This document shows, piece by piece, positions 26,333 through 36,468 of a DNA stretch of 64,000 bases. The notes beneath the pieces were generated by a model. It did no database searches. It had not been told where the DNA came from and was given only the letters and a program-made list of their open reading frames with translations. The DNA is from Pseudomonadota bacterium (GTDB lineage Bacteria > Pseudomonadota > Gammaproteobacteria > Steroidobacterales > Steroidobacteraceae): contig JANYAE010000006.1 of assembly GCA_025355105.1 (NCBI GenBank), positions 19,357 through 83,356 of the forward strand. Direction: 5' to 3'. How positions within the stretch are numbered: position 1 is the first letter of the stretch; every line of letters begins with the position of its first letter. Both the position numbers and the translations under genes were made by a program.

Positions 26333-27985
26333 TCAGATCTCGTGGCGTCGCGCCTGTGCCGCGATGTGCTCGGCGGCGCGGAACGCCAGCGCCTGGATGG
26401 TCATGGTCGGCTGGCCGCGGCCGCTGGTCACGAGGCTGCTGCCGTCGCACAGGAACAGGTTGGGGACGTCGTGCGTGCGGTGGTAGCGGTCGACCACCGA
26501 GCGCCGCGGGTCGTCGCCCATGCGGCAGGTGCCGAGCAGGTGCACGCCGAAGGTCGACTCCCCGACGTTCTGCCGCCAGATCTGCTGCGCGCCGGCTGCC
26601 TCGAGGATCTCGCTGGCCCGCTGCTGCAGCCACGCCGAGAACTTGAGATCGTCGGGGTGATCCTTGTAGGTGCAGCGCATCGCCGGCAGGCCCCACGCGT
26701 CCTTGAGAGCCGGATCGAGCGACACGCTGTTGGCTTCGACCGGCAGCGAGGTGGAATGCGCGCCCGCCATCATCGTCCGCGGAAAGCTCCGCAGGTAAGC
26801 CTTGTAGGCCGTGCCCCACTGCCGGCCCGGCGGCCCGTTCAGCGCCCAGAGCGCGGGGTTTGGCCCGATGCGCGCGTCGATGCCGCCGCCGCCGTAGAAG
26901 CCGCGCTTCGGGTCCGAGTCGTAGAAGTCGTGGACGACGCGCGTCGCCTGCACGCTCTTGTACTCGTTGAGTTCGTGCTCGAAGACGCCGAAGCTGCCGG
27001 CGTTCTGGTTGAACATCAGGTGCTTGCCGACCAGGCCGCTCGAGTTCGCGAGCCCGTCGGGAAATTGCGCGTTGGCCGACATCAGCAGCAGGCGCGGGGT
27101 CTCGGCGCCGTTGGCGCAGACGACGATGGCGCGTGCCTTCTGGACGTGCTCGCGCCGCTCGCGGTCGTAGTAGTGGACGCCCGTGACGCGGCCCCTCGGG
27201 CTGGTCGCGATGCGGAACACGTAGCTGTCGGCGCGCAGTTCACAGCGGCCGGTGGCCTCGGCCTCCGGGATCATCGTGTAGAGCGTCGAGGCCTTGGCCT
27301 GCGCCTCGCAGCCGAAGCCCATGCAGAAGCCGCAGTGGATGCAGCCGGCGCGGCCACGGTAGGGCTGCGAGGCGATCGCGAGCGGCGCCGGGAACGGGTG
27401 CAGGCCGAGGCGCCGCGCGCCGCGCTCGAGCAGCACGCCTGAGGACTTCACCGGCAGCGGCGGCATCGGGTAGGGTCGCGAGCGCGCCGGCTCGTTCGGG
27501 TGCGTGCCGGCGAGCCCGGACACGCCGATCTCCCAGTCGACCTTGCTGTAGTACGGCTCGAGCTCCGCGTAGTCGATCGGCCAGTCCTCGAGCGACGCGC
27601 CGGGGATCGCGCCGAGCAGGCTGCGTTCGCGGAAGTCGACGTCGTGGAAACGCCAGTAGTTGCCGGTGAAGTGCGCGGTGCTGCCGCCGACGGTGCGGGC
27701 GTAGGTCAGCGGCAGCAGCGCGCCGGCGCGGCGTTGGACGGCGTCCTCGTCTGGCGTCTTGCGAAAGCTCTGCGGATTCTGGTCAGGATTGTTGGTCAGG
27801 CCGTAGTTGAACCAGTACTTGAGCTCGTCGTGCTCGAAGTCCTGCGCCGCCCGCCGCGGCCCCTGTTCCATGACGACGACGCCGAAGCCTGCCTGAGCGA
27901 GCTCGCGGGCGATCACGCCGCCGGCGGCGCCTGAGCCGATGACGACGAAGTCGACCGGCTCCGAATCGCGGTAGCGACGTGTCAC
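26333..27985 (-). CDS. GMC family oxidoreductase (gluconate 2-dehydrogenase large-subunit type)
   Basis: FAD-dependent alcohol/sugar-acid dehydrogenase of 550 residues. The FAD-binding motif GSGAAGGVIARELA is at 17-30; the C-terminal catalytic region has FGVHLLGTCRMGDDP and then LFLCDGSSLVTSGRGQPTM, which match GMC enzymes. A Cys cluster HCGFCMGFGCE near residue 220 is typical of the gluconate dehydrogenase subgroup. Start GTG 27985 overlaps the stop of the upstream subunit-3-like gene (GTGA). It has no signal of its own and is probably carried to the periplasm by the Tat signal of its partner. The cytochrome c subunit usually found in such complexes is not adjacent. Substrate unknown. Confidence 0.88.
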   Translation of the reverse strand: MTRRYRDSEPVDFVVIGSGAAGGVIARELAQAGFGVVVMEQGPRRAAQDFEHDELKYWFNYGLTNNPDQNPQSFRKTPDEDAVQRRAGALLPLTYARTVGGSTAHFTGNYWRFHDVDFRERSLLGAIPGASLEDWPIDYAELEPYYSKVDWEIGVSGLAGTHPNEPARSRPYPMPPLPVKSSGVLLERGARRLGLHPFPAPLAIASQPYRGRAGCIHCGFCMGFGCEAQAKASTLYTMIPEAEATGRCELRADSYVFRIATSPRGRVTGVHYYDRERREHVQKARAIVVCANGAETPRLLLMSANAQFPDGLANSSGLVGKHLMFNQNAGSFGVFEHELNEYKSVQATRVVHDFYDSDPKRGFYGGGGIDARIGPNPALWALNGPPGRQWGTAYKAYLRSFPRTMMAGAHSTSLPVEANSVSLDPALKDAWGLPAMRCTYKDHPDDLKFSAWLQQRASEILEAAGAQQIWRQNVGESTFGVHLLGTCRMGDDPRRSVVDRYHRTHDVPNLFLCDGSSLVTSGRGQPTMTIQALAFRAAEHIAAQARRHEI

Positions 27986-28584
27986 GTGCCCGGCTCCGGC
28001 AGCACGAAGCCGGGGTAGTCGCGGTCGTAATAGCCGAACGGCGGCGCGTAGCCGTGCGTGTCGTCGAAGCCGATCAAGCGCCAGCCGACGCCGTCGCGGT
28101 TGCCGCCGTAGGCCGGCAGCACGAACATGCCGATCAGCGTCAGGGCGCGCACCAGGCCGAAGAACGGGGTGGCCTCAACCTGCTCGAGGTAGGCGATCTG
28201 GGTGGCCGTGTCGGCCGCAGCGAACTCCGCCGGCGCCCGCCCGGCGGCGAAGCCGGCGCGGAACTCGCCGAGCCCGCTGCGCAACGACTCGGCGGCGCCG
28301 CTCGCCCAGCTGCGCATCGAGCGGTCGATGAAGTACACGGCGCCGGCCTCGCGGGCGCCGGCGGTGTCGTCGGTGGGCACGATCTGCGCGACGATCGCAT
28401 CGAGCTCGCGCGCCTCGTCCGGCGTCAGGAACTCGAGCGCCTGCGGGCCGCCGGCCGCCGCCGCCGTCGCATGGCTGTGCGCCGCCGCGATCGCCGGCCA
28501 CTGGGCGGTGATCCAGGCGGCGCCGAGGCTGGCGCCGGCGCCGGTGAGGAACTGGCGGCGTGACCGCGGCGGCTGTTGCATCAT
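27982..28584 (-). CDS. Gluconate 2-dehydrogenase subunit 3-like protein (Tat signal)
   Basis: A 200-residue small subunit with a twin-arginine signal (SRRQFL, residues 8-13, then a mild hydrophobic stretch to about 35). The mature part includes FLTPDEARELDAIVAQIVPTDD, the hallmark of the subunit 3 family. The start is one of two adjacent ATGs (28584 or 28581); the GAGGAAGG site is better spaced for the second. The stop overlaps the GMC start by four bases, so the two are coupled. Family knowledge says it serves as the Tat escort and assembly partner for the FAD subunit. Confidence 0.85.
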   Translation of the reverse strand: MMQQPPRSRRQFLTGAGASLGAAWITAQWPAIAAAHSHATAAAAGGPQALEFLTPDEARELDAIVAQIVPTDDTAGAREAGAVYFIDRSMRSWASGAAESLRSGLGEFRAGFAAGRAPAEFAAADTATQIAYLEQVEATPFFGLVRALTLIGMFVLPAYGGNRDGVGWRLIGFDDTHGYAPPFGYYDRDYPGFVLPEPGT

Positions 28585-28726
28585 CCTTCCTCTCGCCGGC
28601 CAGCGGTCGCCAGACACGGCGCCAGTGTGCCCGAAAGTGCGCGCGCCGGCGCCGCCGCCGCCGGTCCCGGTCGGCTGCGGTCCGGCTCGCGCATAATGGG
28701 TCGGCACCTGACCAAGGCGTCTCGCG

Positions 28727-29728
28727 ATGAACCGCCCAGCCGACGAACGCAGCCTCTGGATCGATCTTACCCGGACGGCCGGCATCTTCCTGATCGTATT
28801 CAGTCACACGGAGCAGGGCGACTTCACCGACGCGTTCCTGTGGACCTTCCACGTACCGCTGTTCTTCTTCCTTTCCGGCTACCTCGCCCGGCCACAGGCG
28901 CCGGGCGCGTTCCTCAGCGGGCTCGGCCGCAAGCTACTGTTGCCGTACCTCGCCATCTATCTCGTGACGACCGTGCTCACGGCCGCGATCCGCCGCGACG
29001 TCGACCTCAGCTGGTTCGCGCGCACGCTCGCCGGCGCCGTCTACGGCACCCACAGTTATGCGGACTTCGTCAACGCCGCGCTCTGGTTCCTGCCGAGCCT
29101 GATGACGGTGGAGCTGCTGTACGTGTTCGTCGTGCGGCGCTTCGCACCGAGCTACCTCGTGTGCCTCGCGCTGTCGATCGCGCTCTACACGCGCCACCAG
29201 CTGGACCTCTTCCTCAGCATCGATCTCAGCCTGCTCGGGCTCAATTTCTTCGTCGCCGGCGTCGCGGCACGGCAGTACGACGTCGTGGGCCGGCTCGCGG
29301 CTCGGCCGCTCGGCCTTGCGCTGCTCGCGCTCGGCGCTGGCGGCTGCACTGCCGCGGCAGCCTCGATGGGCAACGTCTGGTACGCCGGTGAGCACTACGC
29401 GCTATCGCTCGGCGCGGGCCTCGCCGGCATCCTCATGGTGGCGAGCGCCGCGCTGCTGCTCGCACCGCTGGTCGCCCGCAGCCGCCGGGCGCGGTCGCTC
29501 GTCACCTTCATCGGCAGCAACACGCTGTCGATCTTCTGCTTCCATGTGTTCAGCAACCCGCTCGCGACCGCGCTGCTGCGGCCGCTCGAACTCGGTCCGC
29601 CGCTGACGCGCGGCGCGGCGATCGCCACGCTATCCATCACGCTGCTGGCGCCGTGCATCCTGCTGATCCGGCGTCTCGTGCCGGAGCTGATCGGCGTGCG
29701 GCGCGCCGCACCCGTTGAGCCTCGCTAG
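28727..29728 (+). CDS. Acyltransferase 3 family membrane protein
   Basis: A 333-residue polytopic inner-membrane protein with about ten helices. The N-terminal signature LWIDLTRTAGIFLIVFSHT and the FHVPLFFFLSGYL segment (about 44-56) are those of acyltransferase-3 (OafA/NodX/fucose-4-O-acetylase-like) proteins, which transfer acetyl groups to glycans. The conserved His in VFSH is present. A possible -10 box CATAAT lies at 28692-28697. The stop shares a CTAG palindrome with the convergent EamA gene. O-acetylation of a surface polysaccharide is likely. Confidence 0.82.
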   Translation: MNRPADERSLWIDLTRTAGIFLIVFSHTEQGDFTDAFLWTFHVPLFFFLSGYLARPQAPGAFLSGLGRKLLLPYLAIYLVTTVLTAAIRRDVDLSWFARTLAGAVYGTHSYADFVNAALWFLPSLMTVELLYVFVVRRFAPSYLVCLALSIALYTRHQLDLFLSIDLSLLGLNFFVAGVAARQYDVVGRLAARPLGLALLALGAGGCTAAAASMGNVWYAGEHYALSLGAGLAGILMVASAALLLAPLVARSRRARSLVTFIGSNTLSIFCFHVFSNPLATALLRPLELGPPLTRGAAIATLSITLLAPCILLIRRLVPELIGVRRAAPVEPR

Positions 29729-30567
29729 GCGCGCCGCCGACCGCGGACCACGATGCCGATGCCGCCGAGGATCGCGGCCGAGGCGAGCAGCACGCGCGTC
29801 GTGACCGGCTCCGCGAGCAGCCACGCGCCGCCCAGCGTCGCCAGCGCCGGGACGCACAGCTGCACGACGGCCGCCGTGGTCGAGCGCAGCGACGGCAGCA
29901 CCGCGTACCAGAGCGCGTAGCCGACGCCGGAGGCCAGTGCGCCGGAGGCGAGCGCATACAGCACGCCGGCGCGGTCCAGCGATTTGCCGTGCGCCAGCGC
30001 GAGGCCGAGGCCGAGCGCGAGCGGCACGGCGCGCAGGAAGTTGCCGGCGTTGGCCGCGGTTGGCTCGCCGGCCCCCTGGCCGCGCAGCGAGTACGCGCCC
30101 CAGGCGATGCCGGCGCCGAGCATCAGCGCGGCGCGGCCAGGCGGTGGCGCCGCGAGCCCGGGCAGCAGCAGCGCGACGAGGCCGCCGACGGCGAGCGCGA
30201 GCCCGAGCAGCTGCGCGGCGTGCAGACGCTCGCCGCGGCGCAGCGCGACGCCGATCATGGTCGCCTGCACCGCACCGAACAGCAGCAGCGCGCCGGTGGC
30301 CGCCGACAAGCCGACGTAGGCGAACGAGAAGCCGACCGCGTAGGCCGCGAGCGCGAACGCCGAAGCCCAGCTGCCGCCGGCGGACCAGTGGCCGTTTCGC
30401 AGCCGCACGGCGAGCGACAGCATCGCCGCCCCGGACACCAGCCGGATCGCGGTAAAGCTCGCCGGGTCGATCGCGGTGTGCGCCAGCGCGAGGCGGCAGA
30501 GCAGCGAGTTGCCGGCGAAGGCGAGCATCGCGAGCGAGGTCAGGACGGCGACGCGGACGGCGGGCAT
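29725..30567 (-). CDS. EamA family transporter (DMT superfamily)
   Basis: A 280-residue inner-membrane protein with ten predicted helices in two EamA repeats (about 5-130 and 145-275), for example LTSLAMLAFAGNSLLCRLAL at 8-27 and GGAWLLAEPVTTRVLLASA near 245. Members export or import small metabolites; the substrate is unknown. It starts 25 bp after the C-terminal part of the frameshifted regulator on the same strand, so it may belong to the same transcript. Start ATG 30567 is chosen because the upstream open frame has shadow composition. Confidence 0.85.
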   Translation of the reverse strand: MPAVRVAVLTSLAMLAFAGNSLLCRLALAHTAIDPASFTAIRLVSGAAMLSLAVRLRNGHWSAGGSWASAFALAAYAVGFSFAYVGLSAATGALLLFGAVQATMIGVALRRGERLHAAQLLGLALAVGGLVALLLPGLAAPPPGRAALMLGAGIAWGAYSLRGQGAGEPTAANAGNFLRAVPLALGLGLALAHGKSLDRAGVLYALASGALASGVGYALWYAVLPSLRSTTAAVVQLCVPALATLGGAWLLAEPVTTRVLLASAAILGGIGIVVRGRRRA

Positions 30568-30592
30568 GCGCGGCCGCGTCGGCACCGCCGGC

Positions 30593-31773
30593 TCAGGCGC
30601 TGCGGCCGAGCGCCAGCGCGCAGGCGCTGGCCTCGTCGAGCGGGCGGCCGTCGCCGGCGACCGGCCAATTGACGCCGAGCTCGGCGTCGAGCCGGCCGGC
30701 GACGAGCTGCCGCAGGCGTTGCTCGGTCGGACGCCGCTCGGCCTGGCCGTGCGCCTGGTCCGAGGCGCGCGCGATCCGCGCCGCGTCCTGGTAGCGCTGG
30801 TCGCCGAGCGCGAGCTGCGCCATCGCGTCGAGCGCCATGTACAGCTTGGCCGGATCCTGGCTCGTCCCGAGTTCGTAGAGCTCCGCCGCCGTGGCGTGCG
30901 CCTCCTCGGCCTCGCCGGCCAGCAGCAGTGCGCCGAGCAGCACGCACAGCAGGTCGAAGTGCGTCGCGCGACGGCCGGAGTGACGCAGGCTCCAGGACAG
31001 CGGCCGCCCGAGCTGCAGCGCCGCCGCGGCGTCGCCACAGGCGAGGTCAAGCTCGACGATGTTGACCGTCGCCGCGAGCGCCTGGCGCTCGCTGACGGTG
31101 AGGGCAAGATGCGCGGCGCGCCGATAGGCGGCGCGGGCGTCCTCGAACTGCCCGCTGCTCAGCAGCAGCGCCCCTTCGGTGAGCGCGCCGACCGTCAGCA
31201 GCCGCGCCGGCCAGCTCGAGTCCTCGAGCGAACGCGCTTCGGCGAGCGCCTCGCGGGCGGCGGCGTTGTCGGCGCGCCAGTTGAGGGCCAGCTGCAGCAG
31301 CGCGTAGTAACGCGAGCGCCCGTGGCGCGTCTCGCCGTGCATCCTGGCCGCGAGCTCGGCGGCGTAGCGCGCGCGATCGCACTGCCGGCCCGAGTCGTAG
31401 GTTGCGACCGCCTCCCAGAAGCGGGCGAGACGCGCCCGCGGTACCGCGTCGCTGATCAGGCGCACGGTCTGCTCGAAGCGCGCGCGGGCTTCGACGAACA
31501 GCTCCATCTCGGCGAACAGCGGCCAGGCGCTGCCGTACAACGCGACGCCGAGGGCGTGGTCGCGCTCGGCGGCCCAGTCGATCGCGGCGCGGACGTTGTC
31601 GAGCTCGGCGCCGTAGCGCTGCAGCCATACCGCCTCGTCGAGCGACCAGTACTCGGCGTAGGCGACGTCCAGCAGCTGCAGCATCGCCACCGCCATCTGG
31701 CCGCGCGCGCCGTGCAGCTCGCCGGCCGCCAGCAGCCGGTCGTGCGCGAAGTAGCGAGCGGTTTCGTTGAGCG
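30593..31773 (-). pseudogene. C-terminal TPR-like half of a frameshifted winged-helix/ATPase regulator
   Basis: In a different frame from the ATPase half, this stretch begins in LNETARYFAHDRLLAAGE, which is exactly the helical segment expected right after the ATPase arm in this regulator family (consensus like RYRLLETTRAYALEKL), and then continues for about 390 residues of helical, TPR-like sequence ending at 30593. It has no start codon or ribosome site of its own. Adding one base between 31774 and 31775 would join both halves into a protein of about 840 residues. It is therefore either a broken gene or a sequencing error. Confidence 0.7.
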
Positions 31774-33111
31774 TTAGCGCGGCGGCTCCACCGGCAAGGC
31801 CGTCACCAGCGAGCGGTCGACGAGCCGGCCGATCAGGTCGATGGCCACGGCGGCGTCGGTATCGGCGTCCGCCACCGCGGTCGACGCGGTCTCGAGCGAG
31901 AAGTTGCCGGCAAAGGCGCCGAGCCGGTTGAAGACGCGCTGCTCGGCCGCCGTCAGCAGGCCGTAGCTCCATTCGAACGCGGTCTGCAAGGCGCCGTGAC
32001 GCGGCTCACCGTTGCGCGCCGAGAGTTTCAGCAGCCGGAAGCGGTCGTCGAGGCGCTCGAGCAGTGCGCCGACGCCGATCGACGGCACGCGCGCCGCGGC
32101 GAGCTCGAGCGCGAGCGGGTTGCCGTCCAGCCGCCGGCAGATGGCGCCGACGTGCGCGGCGTTCGACGCGCTGAGGACGAAACGCCGATCGGCGGCCGCG
32201 GCGCGCTGCGCGAACAGCGCGAGCGCCGGGTAGGCGGCGGCGTCGGCGCCCGGCGCGTCCGCCGGTGGCACCGGCAGCGGCATCAGCCGGTAGACGGTCT
32301 CGCCGGCCACGCCGAGCGGCGCCTGGCTCGTGACCAGTATCCGCAGCGCGCGCGTCTGCGACACCAGCGCGGCGAGCGGCGCCGCCAGCGCGCCGGCGAG
32401 GTGCTCGACGCCGTCGAGGATCAGCAGCAGCGACTGGTCCTCGAGCGCGTGACGCAGCGCGGCGAAGCCGTCGACCCGGTCCGACAGCGAGACGCCGACT
32501 GCCAGCGCGATCGCCGACGGCACGTGTTGCACGTCCTCGAGGCTCGCCAGCGAGACCCACGCCGCGGCGGTCCCGGGGACGTCGGCGCGGCGCGCGAGGA
32601 GCTCCTGGGCAAGGCGCGTCTTGCCGACGCCGAGGCCGCCGACGATCGTCACGAGGCAGGCGCGCTCGAGCGCTGCGTCGACGTCGCGCAGATCCTCCTC
32701 GCGCCCGACCAGCGGTACCAGACGGTCCGGCCAGGTGCGCCGCGCTACGGACAGCGCCGCGGCTGCGGCAGGTGCTGCGGACGGATCGCCGGCAGGCGCG
32801 GCAGCGCCGGGGCCGGCGCCCGCGACGGCCAGCTCGAGCCGGTAACCGAAACCGGGCACGGTGCGGATGGCCCCGGCGCCGAGCACCCGCCGCAGGCTGG
32901 CGATTTGCGCCGGCAGGTTGTTCTCGTCGACCACGAGGCGGGGCCAGACGCGCTCGAGCAGCGTGGCCTTGCTCACCAGTCGGCCGGGATGCTCGGCGAG
33001 CACCAGCAGCAGGTCGAAGGCGCGGGCGCCGATCTCGACCGGGCGGCCGCCGGCGCGCAGCTGCCGCTCGGTCGGGTCGACCTCGAAGGCGCCGATGCGG
33101 ATCAGCTGCAT
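31774..33111 (-). CDS. Winged-helix (OmpR-type) DNA-binding and AAA/NB-ARC ATPase regulator, frameshifted
   Basis: A 445-residue N-terminal piece of a large transcription regulator. Residues 1-93 form an OmpR/PhoB-type winged helix (LVVDENNLPAQIASLRRVLG then TVPGFGYRL). A linker rich in Ala, Gly and Pro leads to an ATPase domain with Walker A GGLGVGKT at 158-165, SLLLILDGVEH as Walker B and an ILVTSQ sensor segment. The frame ends with TAA at 31774-31776, directly after VEPPR, where homologues continue with a Tyr and a helical repeat domain; that domain is found in the next frame. It is divergent from the DUF4242 pair, so it may control it. Confidence 0.82.
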   Translation of the reverse strand: MQLIRIGAFEVDPTERQLRAGGRPVEIGARAFDLLLVLAEHPGRLVSKATLLERVWPRLVVDENNLPAQIASLRRVLGAGAIRTVPGFGYRLELAVAGAGPGAAAPAGDPSAAPAAAAALSVARRTWPDRLVPLVGREEDLRDVDAALERACLVTIVGGLGVGKTRLAQELLARRADVPGTAAAWVSLASLEDVQHVPSAIALAVGVSLSDRVDGFAALRHALEDQSLLLILDGVEHLAGALAAPLAALVSQTRALRILVTSQAPLGVAGETVYRLMPLPVPPADAPGADAAAYPALALFAQRAAAADRRFVLSASNAAHVGAICRRLDGNPLALELAAARVPSIGVGALLERLDDRFRLLKLSARNGEPRHGALQTAFEWSYGLLTAAEQRVFNRLGAFAGNFSLETASTAVADADTDAAVAIDLIGRLVDRSLVTALPVEPPR

Positions 33112-33345
33112 GCGACGCCGGTCCGCAGCGGACCGGCCGGCCGCGCCGCCAGGCCGAGGGCAGCGCCATTGCGCGAACAGTGGTGGACATTCTTTCTTTC
33201 AGAAGAATTTCAGCTGCGCTTCAAGACGGTCGGGCCCGCCAGGCCGGATCCTGTCCCCACACCGAGCTGCCCCGTGCCGTCGACGACGGGTAGCTGGCGA
33301 CCGAAACGACACGCTAACACGACCACCAGAACCGAGGAGAAGACC
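33112..33345. promoter_or_regulatory. Divergent intergenic region between the regulator and the DUF4242 genes
   Basis: A 234-bp non-coding stretch. It contains an AT-rich island around 33189-33215 (TTCTTTCTTTCAGAAGAA), with a short inverted repeat TTCT/AGAA, unusual in this GC-rich sequence and a likely promoter/operator site. No confident -35/-10 pair could be assigned. Confidence 0.3.
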
Positions 33346-33618
33346 ATGCCCAAGTTCGTCATCGAGCGAGACATCGCCGGCGCCGGCAAGATGACCCCGG
33401 CCGATCTCAAGATGATCTCGCAGAAGTCCTGCGGCGTGCTCAGCAGCCTTGGGCCCAGCGTGCAGTGGGTCCACAGCTACGTCACCGCCGAGAAGATCTA
33501 TTGCGTCTACCAGGCGGCCGACGAGTCGCTGGTGCGGCGTCACGCCGAACTCGGCGGCTTCCCGGCCAACAGGATCTCGCGGGTGACGTCGATCATCGAT
33601 CCGTCCACCGCGGAGTAG
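33346..33618 (+). CDS. DUF4242 family protein (cytoplasmic)
   Basis: A 90-residue protein beginning MPKFVIERDIAGAGKM, with SQKSCGVLSSLGP and WVHSYVTAEKIYCVY and GGFPANRISRV: this is the DUF4242 family, a ferredoxin-like alpha/beta fold that includes the nickel-binding SCO4226 protein of Streptomyces. Metal binding here is only an inference from that relative. There is no signal peptide. ATG 33346 has GAGGAGAAG upstream. It is followed 65 bp later by an exported paralogue. Confidence 0.85.
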   Translation: MPKFVIERDIAGAGKMTPADLKMISQKSCGVLSSLGPSVQWVHSYVTAEKIYCVYQAADESLVRRHAELGGFPANRISRVTSIIDPSTAE

Positions 33619-33683
33619 TCGGAGAACGATCGTCGTCGCGCCCGTGCCGGGCACCGAATCCTCTCACCCTATCGGAGCTGACC

Positions 33684-34043
33684 ATGAAGACGCTGATCAC
33701 TCTCGCCGCCGCCCTCTGCCTGACTCCGGCCTTCGCCGCCGACAACCCGGCCGCCGCGACGACCGCCGCGCAGCCGGCCGACGGTACGCATCGCTATCTC
33801 ATCGAGCGCACCTTCCCGCCCGGTGCCCTCGCCGGTCTGGACGCCGCCGCCAAGGCCAAGGTCAACGCCACCAACGCACAGTTCGGGGTCCACTGGGTGA
33901 CGTCCTATGCCAACGCCGAACAGACCAAGACCTTCTGCATCTACGAGGGACCGTCCGACGCCGCGGTGCGCAAGGCCGCCACCGCCAACAACATCCCGGT
34001 CGACGCGGTGGTCGAGGTGCCGGTGACCCTGTCGCCGAACTGA
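33684..34043 (+). CDS. DUF4242-like protein with signal peptide
   Basis: A 119-residue protein with a clean Sec signal (MKTLITLAAALCLTPAFA, cleavage before ADN) followed by HRYLIERTFPPGALAG, HWVTSYANAEQTKTFCIYEG and IPVDAVVEVPVTL. These align segment by segment with the DUF4242 protein just upstream (IERDI / WVHSYVTAEKIYCVY / FPANRISRV), so the two are paralogues, one cytoplasmic and one periplasmic. The ATG at 33684 has CGGAG eight bases before it. Function unknown; both are likely cotranscribed. Confidence 0.82.
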   Translation: MKTLITLAAALCLTPAFAADNPAAATTAAQPADGTHRYLIERTFPPGALAGLDAAAKAKVNATNAQFGVHWVTSYANAEQTKTFCIYEGPSDAAVRKAATANNIPVDAVVEVPVTLSPN

Positions 34044-34056
34044 CCGTGGCCGCGCG

Positions 34057-34077
34057 CGGCGCGGTGATCCCGCGCCG
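34057..34077 (+). terminator. Possible hairpin after the DUF4242 pair
   Basis: CGGCGCGG at 34057-34064 pairs perfectly with CCGCGCCG at 34070-34077 around a five-base loop, 13 bp after the stop of the exported DUF4242 gene. Only a weak T-containing stretch (TCGTTC) follows, so termination is plausible but not clear. Confidence 0.35.
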
Positions 34078-34228
34078 TCGTTCCCGCCGCAGGGCTCGAC
34101 GATGGCCGTCGTGGCCGACGAATCCGCGTGGCGTGGGGCCGGTGGCGCTCACCCCAGTGAACCCGGCGGACGAGCCGCGGAGCCCGGCGGCGAAGCAGGC
34201 GGCCGAGCGCCGCGTCGGACCCGCCAAA

Positions 34229-34256
34229 ACGAAGGGCGCCTCGCGGCGCCCTTCGT
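34229..34256 (-). terminator. Rho-independent terminator of hppA
   Basis: ACGAAGGGCGCC at 34229-34240 and its exact complement GGCGCCCTTCGT at 34245-34256 form a 12-bp stem with a four-base loop. On the minus strand the stem is followed by TTTT (AAAA at 34226-34229 on the plus strand) and it lies 20 bp after the hppA stop. It could also act weakly in the other direction. Confidence 0.75.
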
Positions 34257-34275
34257 CTGGCCGGACAGGTCCCGC

Positions 34276-36333
<2,058 letters not shown>

Positions 36334-36468
36334 GCGTCTACTCCCCGACAGTTACCCGAGTTTCAGATTCGTTGTGTCTTGACCGGACGCGCCGTGCCGC
36401 ACAGCCCATCGCTGGCAACTTTTTGAAAACAAAGCGTTTTTCCGGGGCAGCCTGCCAAAGGCCGCACA
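36334..36468 (-). promoter_or_regulatory. pfp-hppA intergenic region with AT-rich island and candidate -10 box
   Basis: The 135-bp gap holds an AT-rich stretch (36420-36441, containing the inverted repeat AAAAC-5-GTTTT) and a GGCAG-C-CTGCC palindrome at 36446-36456. On the minus strand a TATAAT overlaps the pfp TAA stop (36473-36468). No good -35 box is seen. It may contain an internal hppA promoter in addition to read-through from pfp. Confidence 0.35.
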
